The notes beneath the pieces were generated by a model. It made no database searches, had not been told where the DNA came from, and worked only from the letters and a program-made list of their open reading frames with translations. Positions 6,941 through 15,518 of a DNA stretch of 64,000 nucleotides are shown in pieces. Numbering within the stretch: the stretch's first letter is position 1; every line of letters begins with the position of its first letter. Made by a program: the position numbers and the translations under genes. Source of the DNA: Kribbella sp. VKM Ac-2569. Its GTDB lineage: Bacteria; Actinomycetota; Actinomycetes; Propionibacteriales; Kribbellaceae. Location of the stretch: the NCBI RefSeq assembly GCF_004216905.1, contig NZ_SGXJ01000003.1, forward strand, positions 558,001-622,000. The letters run 5' to 3'.

Positions 6941-9718
6941 TTAGTGGGTCAGTCGTGCGTCGAGCTCGGCCTGCAGGGCCTGGGCGTCCGGGTTCTTGCG
7001 GAAGCGGCCGAGCACGGGGATCAGCTCCGCGGCCGGATTGTCGAGGTAGCGCTCCAGGCGGCCGGTGAGGTCGGTGTCGGTAGGGGCGACTCCGTCTTCG
7101 ATGGCGGCCGCGACGATCGCGGTCCAGGCCGGTGCGTTGTCGATCAGCTGGCGGATCGTGGCGTCGGCGGGCACGCCCGGCGTCTCGGCGTACGGGTCGG
7201 CGGCGGTCCACTCGTGCGTTCCGTGACCGACCTCGACCGGCTCGTCCTGTCCAGGTACGGCGACGCTGGCCTTGGATCCGACCGGCACGGTCACGGAGAG
7301 GGTGACCTGACCGTTGTCGCGGGTCCACGTCACGGCAGCCTCGCCGTACGGCGTGAGGTGCTTGGCCGAGGCCTTCGTCAGGTGCTCGGTGACGAGTGGG
7401 CGTACCTCGAAGGTCCGGTAGCCGGGATCGACCGCGGCCAGCCCGGCCACCCGGCGGTGCATCCAGTCGGCGACGGCGCCGAGGGCGTAGTGGTTGAACG
7501 ACGTCATCTCGCCGGGATTGATGCTGCCGTCGGGCAGCATGCTGTCGTAGCGTTCCCAGACCGTCGTGGCTCCCATCGTCACTGCGTACAGCCAAGACGG
7601 GCACCCTGTCTGTAGTAAGAGGCGGTATGCCAGGTCAGGATGTCCGGAATCGGCCAGCGCGTCGGAGATCAGCGGCGTTCCGACGAATCCGGTACTGATC
7701 CGGAAACTCGACGTGCGGACGAGGTCGGCGAGGCGCTCGCCGGCGCCGCGCCGCTGGGTGTCGGTCGGCAGCAGGGCCCACTGCAGGGCGAGGGCGTAGG
7801 TCGTTGCCGCGTCGCTCAGTACCCGGCCGCCGGCGGTGACGTACTCGTCGGCGAACGCCTTCCGGACGCCGTCGGCCAGAGACGCGTACTGACGGGCGAC
7901 GTCGGGCTGGCCGACGATCTCGGCGGCCTGCGCGACCACCTCGGCCGAGCGGGCCAGGTGCGCGGTCGCGACCACGTCGGCGTCGGCCTTGGCCTTGAAC
8001 GCGTTCTCCGGGGGAGCCGTCGGGTCGAGCCAGTCGCCGAACTGGAAGCCGCCGGACCAGAGCAGGTTGCTGCCGGCCAGGTCGGCCATCTTGTCGACCC
8101 ACGCGCGCATGCTCGGCAGCTGCCGGGCGAGCAGGCCGGCGTCGCCCGTGCGCTGGTAGATCACCCAGGGCACGATCGTTGCCGCGTCACCCCAAGCCGC
8201 GGTCGCCGGGTGTGCGTCCTTCAGCACATCCGGGATGACGTACGGCACGGATCCGTCCTTCTGCTGCTCTGCGGCCAGGTCGGCGAGCCAGTTGGTGAGG
8301 AAGCCGGCGGTGTCGAACAGGAACGTCGCGGTCGGCGAGAAGACCTGGATGTCACCGGTCCAGCCGAGGCGCTCGTCGCGCTGCGGGCAGTCGGTCGGTA
8401 CGTCGACGAAGTTGCCGCGCATGCCCCAGACCACGTTCTCGTGGAACTTGTTGAGCAGCTCGTCGGAGGATTCGAACCAGCCGGTGCGGCGCAGGTCCGT
8501 GCCCACGACGACGGCCACGATGTCGTCCTTCGAGAGAGCGCTCACTCCTGTTACTTCGGCGTACCGGAAGCCGTGGAAGGTGAGCGGCGAGTCGAGGGTC
8601 ACCTCGTCCGGTCCGGCGAGGATGTAGGTGTCGGTGGCCTTCGCGGTGCGGAGCGGGCGGACGCCGAGTTCGCCGTTCTCCAGGACCTCTGCGTGTCGCA
8701 GGACGATCTCGTCGCCCTCGGCCTGGCCGCGGACCGTCAGGCGGACGCGCCCGACGAGGTTCTGGCCGAAGTCGATGAGGGTCTTGCCGGCCGGGGACGT
8801 GGTGATCTCGACCGCGGGCAGGACGTCGGTGATCCGGACCGGCGGGCCGTCGGGAGCGACGAGCAGGTTCAGGTCGGCGTCGAGAACGTCCACCAGAGAG
8901 CGCTCTCCGGGTTCTCTGCGCAGGTCCGTGGTCTGGCCGTCGTACAGGTCGTCGGCGAGGACGTTGCTCTCCCGGGAGGTCCAGGTGCCGTCACTCGCGA
9001 ACGTGTGGACCTGCCCGTCCTCGGTGGTGACCTCGAGTTGCGCGAGGACGGCGAGGCGCTCGCCGTACAGCTGCTTCTGGTGCTGGAAGCCGATCCGGCC
9101 GCGGTACCAGGCGTTGCCGACGAGGAACTCGAGCGTGTTCTCACCAGGTCGAACAAGCTCGGTCACGTCGTAGGTCTGGTAGCGGAGGCGGAACTGGTAC
9201 GACGTCCAGCCGGGCGCCAGCTCCTCGTTCCCGACACGCTGCCCGTTGAGCTCGGGGATGTAGATGCCGTACGACGTCGCGTACAAGCGGGCCTTCATGA
9301 CGCCGTCGGGGAGGTCCGCGGTGCCGGCGATGAGGGGAGCGGGGGAGCCGTGCGGGTTGTTCTTCGGGCTCACGAACCGGGCGGTCCAGTCGTCCGGTGC
9401 GAGCAGACCCGCCTCGACCGATGCGGGCTCGCTCCACTCACTCCAGTCGTCATTTCCACGGACGCGGACCCGCACCTGTGCGGACTCACGCGACGCGAGC
9501 GCCGCACCCGGCCAGGGCACCAGGACCTGGTCGGGGGACTGGACGGTGAAAACTTCTGTGGTTCCGGTGGTGATCTCGACCTCGTACGCCGTCTGTGTGT
9601 AGCCGGCGTCGGCGGCCGGGACCTGCCAGGAGATCCGCGGGCTCGGGGTACCTAGGCCCACTACGGGTGCAGGCTGATGCTCGAAGCGGAGGGCGGTGGG
9701 TGCGGCGAGTTGCGACAT
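6941..9718 (-). CDS. Alpha-L-rhamnosidase, glycoside hydrolase family 78
   Basis: A 925-residue enzyme that would release L-rhamnose from plant glycosides, pectin fragments or saponins by inversion. Domain order is N-terminal beta domains (FEHQPAPVVGL, PRISWQV), a carbohydrate-binding-like jelly roll, the (alpha/alpha)6 catalytic barrel and a C-terminal beta domain. The catalytic segment is DCPQRDERLGWTGD (443-456), with Glu449 a candidate acid; GEMTSFNHYALG near the end carries the candidate base. A helical extension of about 90 residues follows the usual GH78 end. No signal peptide is seen, so it likely acts on imported oligosaccharides. ATG 9718 has GGAG 4 nt upstream. Confidence 0.93.
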   Translation of the reverse strand: MSQLAAPTALRFEHQPAPVVGLGTPSPRISWQVPAADAGYTQTAYEVEITTGTTEVFTVQSPDQVLVPWPGAALASRESAQVRVRVRGNDDWSEWSEPASVEAGLLAPDDWTARFVSPKNNPHGSPAPLIAGTADLPDGVMKARLYATSYGIYIPELNGQRVGNEELAPGWTSYQFRLRYQTYDVTELVRPGENTLEFLVGNAWYRGRIGFQHQKQLYGERLAVLAQLEVTTEDGQVHTFASDGTWTSRESNVLADDLYDGQTTDLRREPGERSLVDVLDADLNLLVAPDGPPVRITDVLPAVEITTSPAGKTLIDFGQNLVGRVRLTVRGQAEGDEIVLRHAEVLENGELGVRPLRTAKATDTYILAGPDEVTLDSPLTFHGFRYAEVTGVSALSKDDIVAVVVGTDLRRTGWFESSDELLNKFHENVVWGMRGNFVDVPTDCPQRDERLGWTGDIQVFSPTATFLFDTAGFLTNWLADLAAEQQKDGSVPYVIPDVLKDAHPATAAWGDAATIVPWVIYQRTGDAGLLARQLPSMRAWVDKMADLAGSNLLWSGGFQFGDWLDPTAPPENAFKAKADADVVATAHLARSAEVVAQAAEIVGQPDVARQYASLADGVRKAFADEYVTAGGRVLSDAATTYALALQWALLPTDTQRRGAGERLADLVRTSSFRISTGFVGTPLISDALADSGHPDLAYRLLLQTGCPSWLYAVTMGATTVWERYDSMLPDGSINPGEMTSFNHYALGAVADWMHRRVAGLAAVDPGYRTFEVRPLVTEHLTKASAKHLTPYGEAAVTWTRDNGQVTLSVTVPVGSKASVAVPGQDEPVEVGHGTHEWTAADPYAETPGVPADATIRQLIDNAPAWTAIVAAAIEDGVAPTDTDLTGRLERYLDNPAAELIPVLGRFRKNPDAQALQAELDARLTH

Positions 9719-9865
9719 GTGACTCCAACCAAGGCGCTGATCAGGACGGTCTGTGAAACGATTCATTGGGTGCTCTGACAAAACGCTCGATCTTTGGCTG
9801 ATGGACCGGCGAGGACGTTTCGCCTGTTCCCCGATCCTGCGACCGGCAGTCGCCGGCTACTAGCC

Positions 9866-9911
9866 CGATGTGCACTCGATCTAGCACGATCTGCACCTTG
9901 GCTCGTATCGT
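9866..9911. promoter_or_regulatory. Phased repeats and -10 box between AraC gene and rhamnosidase
   Basis: CGATGTGCAC (9866-9875) and CGATCTGCAC (9887-9896) are direct repeats 21 bp apart, exactly two helical turns. A third, weaker copy CGATCTAGCAC begins at 9877, so the motif recurs about every 10.5 bp on one DNA face, the usual layout for an AraC-family activator. TATCGT (9906-9911) is a -10 box ending 6 nt before the AraC ATG at 9918, implying a leaderless regulator transcript. Rhamnosidase transcription would run leftward from the same region. Confidence 0.5.
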
Positions 9912-9917
9912 GAAGCG

Positions 9918-10835
9918 ATGCCAGAGGACAGTTCCGAGATGGCCGGCGAGCCGGTGAGGACCCGCGGGACAGTGCTGCACTTCGTCGAAGGGACGGTCGT
10001 GCACGCGGGTCCGCACCTGCACGAAAAGGCGCATCCGCTGCACACGCACAGCTTCTTCGAGCTGCTGCTCGTCACAGGCGGTGAAGGCGTTCATCACAGC
10101 CTCGCCGGGCGCCAGCGGCTGCAGGCCGGCGACGCGATCCTGCTGCGTCCAGGGGTCTGGCACGAGTACGTCGATTGCGACGGGCTCGAGGTCTACAACT
10201 GCTGCTTCTCCGCCGACCTGGTTCGGCGCGAACTCGCCTGGGCACGTGAGGATCCCTTGCTGGGCTACCTGTTGTGGACCGGTCCTTTCTCGGCTCAGCG
10301 CCGCGGCATGATCGGCACCCATCTCGATCCGACGACCGTGCAGGAGGCGGTCGGCCACCTCGACGGATTGCGCCGGCTACGGAACCAGCCGCTCAGCCGG
10401 CACCGCGGCGAGATCATCGGCTGGCTGTCGTTGTATCTCAGTTGCGTCGCGCGAACCGTCGCGGAAACCGACGAACGCGGCGAGTACACCCATCCGGCCG
10501 TCGTCGACGCGATGCGGATGATGGAGGCCGACCCGGCCCGGCACTGGACGCTGACCGATCTCGCGGGGGAGTTGCACCTCGCGCCCGGGTACCTGGTCCG
10601 CCTGTTCAAGTCGGTGACCGGGCTCCCGCCGATGGCGTACCTGTCACGGCACCGCGTCGAACTCGCGGCCGACCGCCTGCTGCACACCGACCTGCCGATC
10701 AACCGGATCGGGGAGTCGGTCGGCTGGCCCGACCAGAACTACTTCGCCCGCCGCTTCAAGTCCCATTACGGGCTGTCCGCGTCGGTTTATCGGCAACGTT
10801 TCAATGGGATCCGGCTCAGCCCGTCCGGCCACTGA
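9918..10835 (+). CDS. AraC family transcriptional regulator (rhamnoside locus)
   Basis: A 305-residue regulator with an N-terminal cupin sensor (HPLHTHSFFELLLVTGGEG, QAGDAILLRPGVWHEY) and two C-terminal helix-turn-helix motifs (LTDLAGELHLAPGYLVRLFK; INRIGESVGWPDQNYFARRF). This is the RhaS/MelR architecture, in which the cupin binds a sugar. It is divergent from the rhamnosidase-importer operon across a 199-bp region with phased direct repeats, so it probably activates that operon on rhamnoside supply. The -10 box TATCGT supports ATG 9918 as a leaderless start. Its 3' end overlaps the convergent TetR gene by 20 bp. Confidence 0.9.
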   Translation: MPEDSSEMAGEPVRTRGTVLHFVEGTVVHAGPHLHEKAHPLHTHSFFELLLVTGGEGVHHSLAGRQRLQAGDAILLRPGVWHEYVDCDGLEVYNCCFSADLVRRELAWAREDPLLGYLLWTGPFSAQRRGMIGTHLDPTTVQEAVGHLDGLRRLRNQPLSRHRGEIIGWLSLYLSCVARTVAETDERGEYTHPAVVDAMRMMEADPARHWTLTDLAGELHLAPGYLVRLFKSVTGLPPMAYLSRHRVELAADRLLHTDLPINRIGESVGWPDQNYFARRFKSHYGLSASVYRQRFNGIRLSPSGH

Positions 10836-11505
10836 TCAGCAGCTCGAGGCCGTCCAGGATCCGCGCCAGGCCGAACTCCAGACCTTGATTCTCGCTGCCC
10901 GCCGACGTACGCATCGCGGTGGTCAGGTGCGGGAACCGGTCGGCCTCGGTGGCGAGGATCTCGGCGAGCGACTGCTGCATGTCCTCCTCGGTCAGTCCGG
11001 TCGTGTGCCCCGGGAAGGTCGTGGACTGCTGCGCGATGTTCCGGACATGACTCGTGATCACCAGGATCGAGTCCAGTTGCTCGCCGCCGCTCAGTCCGGT
11101 GCCGGTCAGGGCTGCGACGCCGCGCTCGATCCAGGCGAGCTCGTTCGGGCCGAGCAGACGGCGGCCGATGGTGGACTGCAGCAGCCACGGGTGCCGCGTG
11201 AACCCGTCGTACAGGTCGATCGCCCACGTGTGGAGCGCCTCGCGCCAAGGTAGGTCGGGGCGGTCCGGTGGGCCGCCCATCGCCAGGTCGCTCATCACCG
11301 CGACCAGCTCGGTCTTGCCGGGGACGTACCGGTAGAGCGCCATCTTCGTGACCGGGAGCTCGCCGGCGACGCGTTGCATCGAGACCGCGTCGAGGCCCTC
11401 GGCGTCCGCGATCGCGATCGCGACCTCGGCGATGGCGGTCAGCGTGATCGCCGGCTTCGGGCCGCGCGTCCGCGCCGGTTCCTTGCCCCAGAGCAGTTCG
11501 GTCAT
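10816..11505 (-). CDS. TetR/AcrR family transcriptional repressor
   Basis: A 229-residue repressor. Its helix-turn-helix region reads ITLTAIAEVAIAIADAEGLD, then VTKMALYRYVPGKTELVAV with the family's LYRYVPGK recognition signature. The C-terminal domain resembles the TetR_C type of tetracycline repressors. It is divergent from a flavin monooxygenase, and the 86-bp gap holds ACTGTGTC inverted repeats, the probable operator for both. The arrangement mirrors TetR-controlled monooxygenases that inactivate or sense hydrophobic compounds. The inducer is unknown. Confidence 0.88.
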   Translation of the reverse strand: MTELLWGKEPARTRGPKPAITLTAIAEVAIAIADAEGLDAVSMQRVAGELPVTKMALYRYVPGKTELVAVMSDLAMGGPPDRPDLPWREALHTWAIDLYDGFTRHPWLLQSTIGRRLLGPNELAWIERGVAALTGTGLSGGEQLDSILVITSHVRNIAQQSTTFPGHTTGLTEEDMQQSLAEILATEADRFPHLTTAMRTSAGSENQGLEFGLARILDGLELLISGRTG

Positions 11506-11529
11506 CGCCTTCCTTCCCTATCGACTTGA

Positions 11530-11571
11530 ACTGTGTCTACCATACACATTACTGTGTCCGGCAGACACAGT
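11530..11571. promoter_or_regulatory. TetR operator candidate: three ACTGTGTC half-sites
   Basis: A perfect inverted repeat ACTGTGTC-N5-GACACAGT spans 11551-11571. A third copy ACTGTGTC at 11530-11537 faces an ACACA arm at 11544-11548. The cluster lies between the TetR start (11505) and the monooxygenase start (11592), where a repressor could block both promoters. Confidence 0.65.
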
Positions 11572-11591
11572 TACTCTCGATGGAGGCGACT

Positions 11592-12773
11592 ATGAAGGTT
11601 CTGGTTTCGGGTGCGAGCGTGGCGGGCCCCTCGGTGGCGCTCTGGCTGGGCCGTGCGGGACACGACGTGACAGTGGTCGAGATCGCGCCTGCACTCAGGA
11701 AGGGCGGGTACGCGGTGGACTTCCGCGGTGAGGTGTTCAAGACCGTCCTGGAGCGCATGGGCGTGCTGGAGGACCTGCGGTCACTGCAGACCGGTGGGAA
11801 TGCGATGCGATTCGTGGACGAGTCGGGCCGGAAGCTGATGCGGCTGCCCGCCGAGTTCGCGGGCGGGGAGCTGGAGGTACTGCGGGCAGACCTGGCGCGG
11901 GTGTTGTACGAGCACAGCCGCGAGCAGGCGACGTACCGCTTCGGCGACTCGATCGCGAGCCTGCAGGAGCACGCGGACGGCGTGGACGTGCGGTTCGAGA
12001 GCGGTGTCGAGGAGACGTACGACCTGGTGATCGGCGCGGACGGGATGCATTCCGTCGTACGGCGGCTGGCGTGGCCGGCGGAGCAGGTCGTCGAGCGGCA
12101 CCTCGAGTACTACGTGGGCGGTTGGGAGGTCCCGAACACACTGGGGATCTCTGGCGACACGCTGATGTACAACGTGCCCGGGAAGCTCGCGAGCGTCGGC
12201 GCGGACCGTCGCGATCCGGCGCTGGCGCAGACGCTGTTCGTGTTCAAGTCGCCGGAGCTGGAGTACAACCGGCGGGACCTGGACGAGCAGAAGGCGATCC
12301 TGCTGGAGCAGTTCAGCGGCCTCGGCTGGCACGTCCCGGAGCTGCTCGAAGCGTTGCCAGCGGCAACGGAGCTGTACTTCGACTCGATCAGCCGGGTCCG
12401 CGTGGACCGCTGGTCGACCGACCGGATCGTGCTGCTCGGCGACGCGGGGTACGGCGCGACGTTCGGCGCGCTCGGGACCGGTACGGCGGTGGTCGGCGCC
12501 TACGTACTGGCGGGGGAGCTGGGGCAGGGCGACTTCCGGACCGCCTTCGACCGCTACGAGGAGCGGCTGCGGAAGGCCGTGTCGAAGACCCAGGACGGCA
12601 GCCGCTCGGGCCAGTTCATGGCCCCGGCGACCCGGTTCGGGATCGCGGCGCGGAACAAGATCCTCGACCGGCCGTTCTTCCTGAACCAGATGCTCAAGAT
12701 GGCCCAGAACATGAGCGAACTGGTCGAGCTGCCAACCTACTCAGCCCAGCAGGGGCAGTTTGTGCAGGAATGA
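11592..12773 (+). CDS. FAD-dependent monooxygenase
   Basis: A 393-residue class A flavoprotein hydroxylase. The Rossmann start is KVLVSGASVAGPSVALWLGR, the DG motif is DLVIGADGMHSVVRR and the GD motif is IVLLGDAGYGATFGALGTGT, which together mark NAD(P)H-dependent aromatic or polyketide hydroxylases, including Tet(X)-like drug-modifying ones. ATG at 11592 is chosen because GGAGG lies 6 nt upstream and the Rossmann fold begins at once; upstream in-frame codons lie inside the operator. The substrate is unknown. Control by the divergent TetR is inferred. Its 3' end overlaps the convergent gene by 33 bp. Confidence 0.9.
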   Translation: MKVLVSGASVAGPSVALWLGRAGHDVTVVEIAPALRKGGYAVDFRGEVFKTVLERMGVLEDLRSLQTGGNAMRFVDESGRKLMRLPAEFAGGELEVLRADLARVLYEHSREQATYRFGDSIASLQEHADGVDVRFESGVEETYDLVIGADGMHSVVRRLAWPAEQVVERHLEYYVGGWEVPNTLGISGDTLMYNVPGKLASVGADRRDPALAQTLFVFKSPELEYNRRDLDEQKAILLEQFSGLGWHVPELLEALPAATELYFDSISRVRVDRWSTDRIVLLGDAGYGATFGALGTGTAVVGAYVLAGELGQGDFRTAFDRYEERLRKAVSKTQDGSRSGQFMAPATRFGIAARNKILDRPFFLNQMLKMAQNMSELVELPTYSAQQGQFVQE

Positions 12774-13199
12774 CTCCCACGAGTCGGGCAGCCAGCCCGG
12801 CACCCCGAGCACGGCCATGTACAGCCAGATCGCGACGAGCACGCAGAGGAACAGCGCGAGGGTCCCGAGCGCCTTCAGCCAGGCGGGCTGCTTGCCGGTC
12901 CAGGCGGTGAGCGCCTTCACCCAGTCCTTGACCCGGTACAGCAGCCGCTGCGCCCACTCGAATTCGCTCGCGAGCACGGCGAGACCCGCGATGAACAACG
13001 GGATCCCACCCGGTCCCGGCAACCACCCGGTCAACGGCGCGGCAATGATCAGCAGTCCGCCGAGAACGCCCACGCCGATCCGGTAGAACATCAACTTCCG
13101 CGGATTCTCGCGAATCCGTCTCCGCCATTCCCACCGGTCGTCCGCTGCATCGAGCGTGATGTTGTGATCGGTGCGGTCGGGACTCTGTTTCTCGGCCAC
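12741..13199 (-). CDS. PGPGW-domain membrane protein (TIGR02611-like)
   Basis: A 152-residue membrane protein with a charged N-terminus and a hairpin of two close helices around WLPGPGGIPLFIAGLAVLAS, the PGPGW/TIGR02611 hallmark, then EFEWAQRLL and a third hydrophobic segment (LALFLCVLVAIWLYMAVLG). No function is established for this actinobacterial family. It ends inside the 3' end of the convergent monooxygenase gene and begins upstream as the next gene after the cell-wall hydrolase on the same strand. Confidence 0.8.
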   Translation of the reverse strand: MAEKQSPDRTDHNITLDAADDRWEWRRRIRENPRKLMFYRIGVGVLGGLLIIAAPLTGWLPGPGGIPLFIAGLAVLASEFEWAQRLLYRVKDWVKALTAWTGKQPAWLKALGTLALFLCVLVAIWLYMAVLGVPGWLPDSWESFLHKLPLLG

Positions 13200-13219
13200 G
13201 CCCCCAGACTACCGGGCGG

Positions 13220-15355
13220 CTAGGCAGCGGCCGGGTTGCCGAACTCCCAATGCCACGGCTCTTCCCGGTTACCGCCCTGATCGGCCCAGGCCGGGTGCAG
13301 CCAGCCGTACGCCGACGCATGCGACTTCATCCACTGGTATTGGGTGGTGTTGTACTTGTCGACGCCCCCACAGAGGTCGACCGCGACGCCCCAGCCGTGG
13401 TTGGACGTGCCCGGGAGCGCGGCCAGGGAGGGCTTGCGCTGGTAGAGACTGACCTGGGACGCGTACGAACGGTAGGAGTCGGTGATGCACAGTGACTTGC
13501 CGAACTGTGCACGATAGGCCGAGGCGAGCTTGAGGTACGCCGCGGCGGCGTCGCACCTGAGCATGTGACCGGACCCGAGCGCGCACAACTTGCCCGACGG
13601 AATCATGCCGTTGCTGTAGCCGCCCCACCCGGTGCTCGCGGACCCGGTGGCCAGGAACGGCATCGGGTTGACCGGGTCACCGCCGAGCCGGACCTCGAAG
13701 TGCAGGTGCGGTCCGGTGGAGTTGCCTTCGGTGCCGACGGCACCGATCTGCTGCCCGGCTGTCACTTGCTGCCCGTCGGCGACGTCGATCCGGCTCAGGT
13801 GGGCGTAGAGCGTCTCCAGCCCGTTGCCGTGGTCGATCCGCACCAGGTTGCCGGCCCAGGCGGGGTGCTCGACGCGAACGACGCCAGAGGTCACGGCGCG
13901 TACCGTCGTACCGATCGAGGCCGGGAAGTCCTGGCCGGTGTGGAATCCGGTCGACCACATGGATCCCGACTGACCGAACGGCGTACCGATCTCGTAGGTC
14001 CCGTCCGGCAGCGGCCAGGTCCAGGAACCCGAGCCGACGTCGTACGACGTGGCCGTGTTGCCGCACCGGAACGCGTACGCCTCGGACGTCGCCACCGGCG
14101 CGACCTGGGCCTTGGCCGGGGCGCCGAGCGTCGGGCGGAGCGCGGCGTACAGGTTGTCGGGGACCGTCGTGACGACGACCGAGCCTTTCGACTCGTCGGC
14201 GGCGATCATCTCGCCGTTGTCGAGCGCGATGCCGATGTGGACGAGGCCGAGGGACTTGCTGCCCATGACGAGCAGGTCGCCGGGCTGGATCTGCGCGTTC
14301 GGGACGGCCTGGTAGCCCGGGTAGACCTTGCCGACCAGATTCGGGAGGGTCGTGTACGGCTGCCACGCGACACGGGCCGCTCCGAGGCAGCCGTACGTGT
14401 CCGGGCCGGTCGCGGCAACGCCGTACGGCTTCCCGACCAGGGTGAAGGCCCGATTGACCGCCCGGATCGTCTCGGCCGACATCACGCGCACGGTTCGGCC
14501 GGCGACGGAGACCGACGCGACACCGGGGACTGCTGCACCGCGGCGGGTCAGCGGCGCCAGGCCGGTCGGCAGCGTGCGCGGATTCTTGAGTACGGCGGCC
14601 GCCGGGGGAGTGACCCTCGTGGCCGCGAACTCGGTCAGGTACGTCTGCCAGCGCGCGAGCGCCTGCTGGTTGCGCGCCACCTGGAGCTGCTTCGAGAGCG
14701 CGGAGGCGATATCGAGATCGGCGGTCTGATCGGCCATCGCCGCGGATGCGCTGGCGGCCTTGTGCTGCACCTGATTGCTGAGCTCCTGAGCCTTGGCGGC
14801 GGCCTCGTTCGCGGCGGCGCGCTTCGTGGTTGCGTCCGCCTTGAACCGGTTGGACTGCGCCTCGGCCGCCATGGCCTTGTTGTACTGCGACACCTGGGTG
14901 CTGCCGAGTTGGGTGATCGCGGTCTGCCGGTCGGCGATCTCCTGGAGGTTCTCGGCGATCGGGGCGAGCGACCAGAGCATCGACTCGGTACCCATCACGG
15001 TCGGGATGCCCAGCTGGTACGCCTGCGCGGTGATCACGCCGAGCCGGCGACGCTCCTCGTCGGACAGGCCCTTGGAAGCAGCCGCACTGGCTTCCGCCTT
15101 CTTGGCGGCCGCCTCGGCGGCCTGCGCCTCTTTCAGCGCCTTCGTGTAGGCGATCGTCGCCTTGGCGAAGTCGGCCTGGACGGCGGCGGCTTCGGCCTGG
15201 AGCTGCTCGAGCGAGCGGTTGACGTCGGTGACGGAGGCAGGCGGCGGCTCAGTTGCGGACGGCGACGGGTCGGCGTACGCAGCCGGGACGGCAACCGCCG
15301 CCAGCAACGTGCCGAGTGCCGCCAGCCGCAGCCCTCGGCGTCTGCCCAGATCCAT
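13220..15355 (-). CDS. Secreted cell-wall hydrolase: NlpC/P60-like + M23 + M15 domains
   Basis: A 711-residue exported protein. A signal peptide ([20 protein letters not shown], cut after AYA) is followed by an alanine-rich coiled coil to about residue 230, as in RipA/PcsB-type hydrolases. Next come an NlpC/P60-like region with Cys323 in [11 protein letters not shown] and [16 protein letters not shown] (His), an M23 LytM domain ([18 protein letters not shown]) and a C-terminal VanY/M15 carboxypeptidase ([29 protein letters not shown]). The metal-binding residues of both peptidases are present. It would cut peptide crosslinks and stem termini of peptidoglycan. GGGGGA precedes ATG 15355. Confidence 0.88.
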   Translation of the reverse strand: MDLGRRRGLRLAALGTLLAAVAVPAAYADPSPSATEPPPASVTDVNRSLEQLQAEAAAVQADFAKATIAYTKALKEAQAAEAAAKKAEASAAASKGLSDEERRRLGVITAQAYQLGIPTVMGTESMLWSLAPIAENLQEIADRQTAITQLGSTQVSQYNKAMAAEAQSNRFKADATTKRAAANEAAAKAQELSNQVQHKAASASAAMADQTADLDIASALSKQLQVARNQQALARWQTYLTEFAATRVTPPAAAVLKNPRTLPTGLAPLTRRGAAVPGVASVSVAGRTVRVMSAETIRAVNRAFTLVGKPYGVAATGPDTYGCLGAARVAWQPYTTLPNLVGKVYPGYQAVPNAQIQPGDLLVMGSKSLGLVHIGIALDNGEMIAADESKGSVVVTTVPDNLYAALRPTLGAPAKAQVAPVATSEAYAFRCGNTATSYDVGSGSWTWPLPDGTYEIGTPFGQSGSMWSTGFHTGQDFPASIGTTVRAVTSGVVRVEHPAWAGNLVRIDHGNGLETLYAHLSRIDVADGQQVTAGQQIGAVGTEGNSTGPHLHFEVRLGGDPVNPMPFLATGSASTGWGGYSNGMIPSGKLCALGSGHMLRCDAAAAYLKLASAYRAQFGKSLCITDSYRSYASQVSLYQRKPSLAALPGTSNHGWGVAVDLCGGVDKYNTTQYQWMKSHASAYGWLHPAWADQGGNREEPWHWEFGNPAAA

Positions 15356-15505
15356 CGGTCCCCCATGCGAATCGCCTCACGCGCGAGCCCAGCGTAGGCG
15401 TCGTACGGTTCGTGCGGAACCCTCGTGCACACACCGTGACCATTCGGGCGACATGAGGCGGGCCACAGTTGCCGCCTCGGCGTCGGATCGGCTGGTGGGA
15501 CCTAT

Positions 15506-15511
15506 TAAAGT
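15506..15511 (+). promoter_or_regulatory. -10 box of leaderless lpd promoter (TAAAGT)
   Basis: TAAAGT ends 7 nt before the ATG at 15519, so the transcript would start at or next to the start codon. No convincing -35 is seen at 16-18 bp. Confidence 0.45.
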
Positions 15512-15518
15512 TCACTGC

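Noticed and set aside
8466-8485. GGATTCGAACC string resembling a tRNA T-arm
   Set aside because: It lies in the rhamnosidase coding frame and no acceptor, anticodon or D-arm can be built around it. No tRNA was found anywhere in the window.
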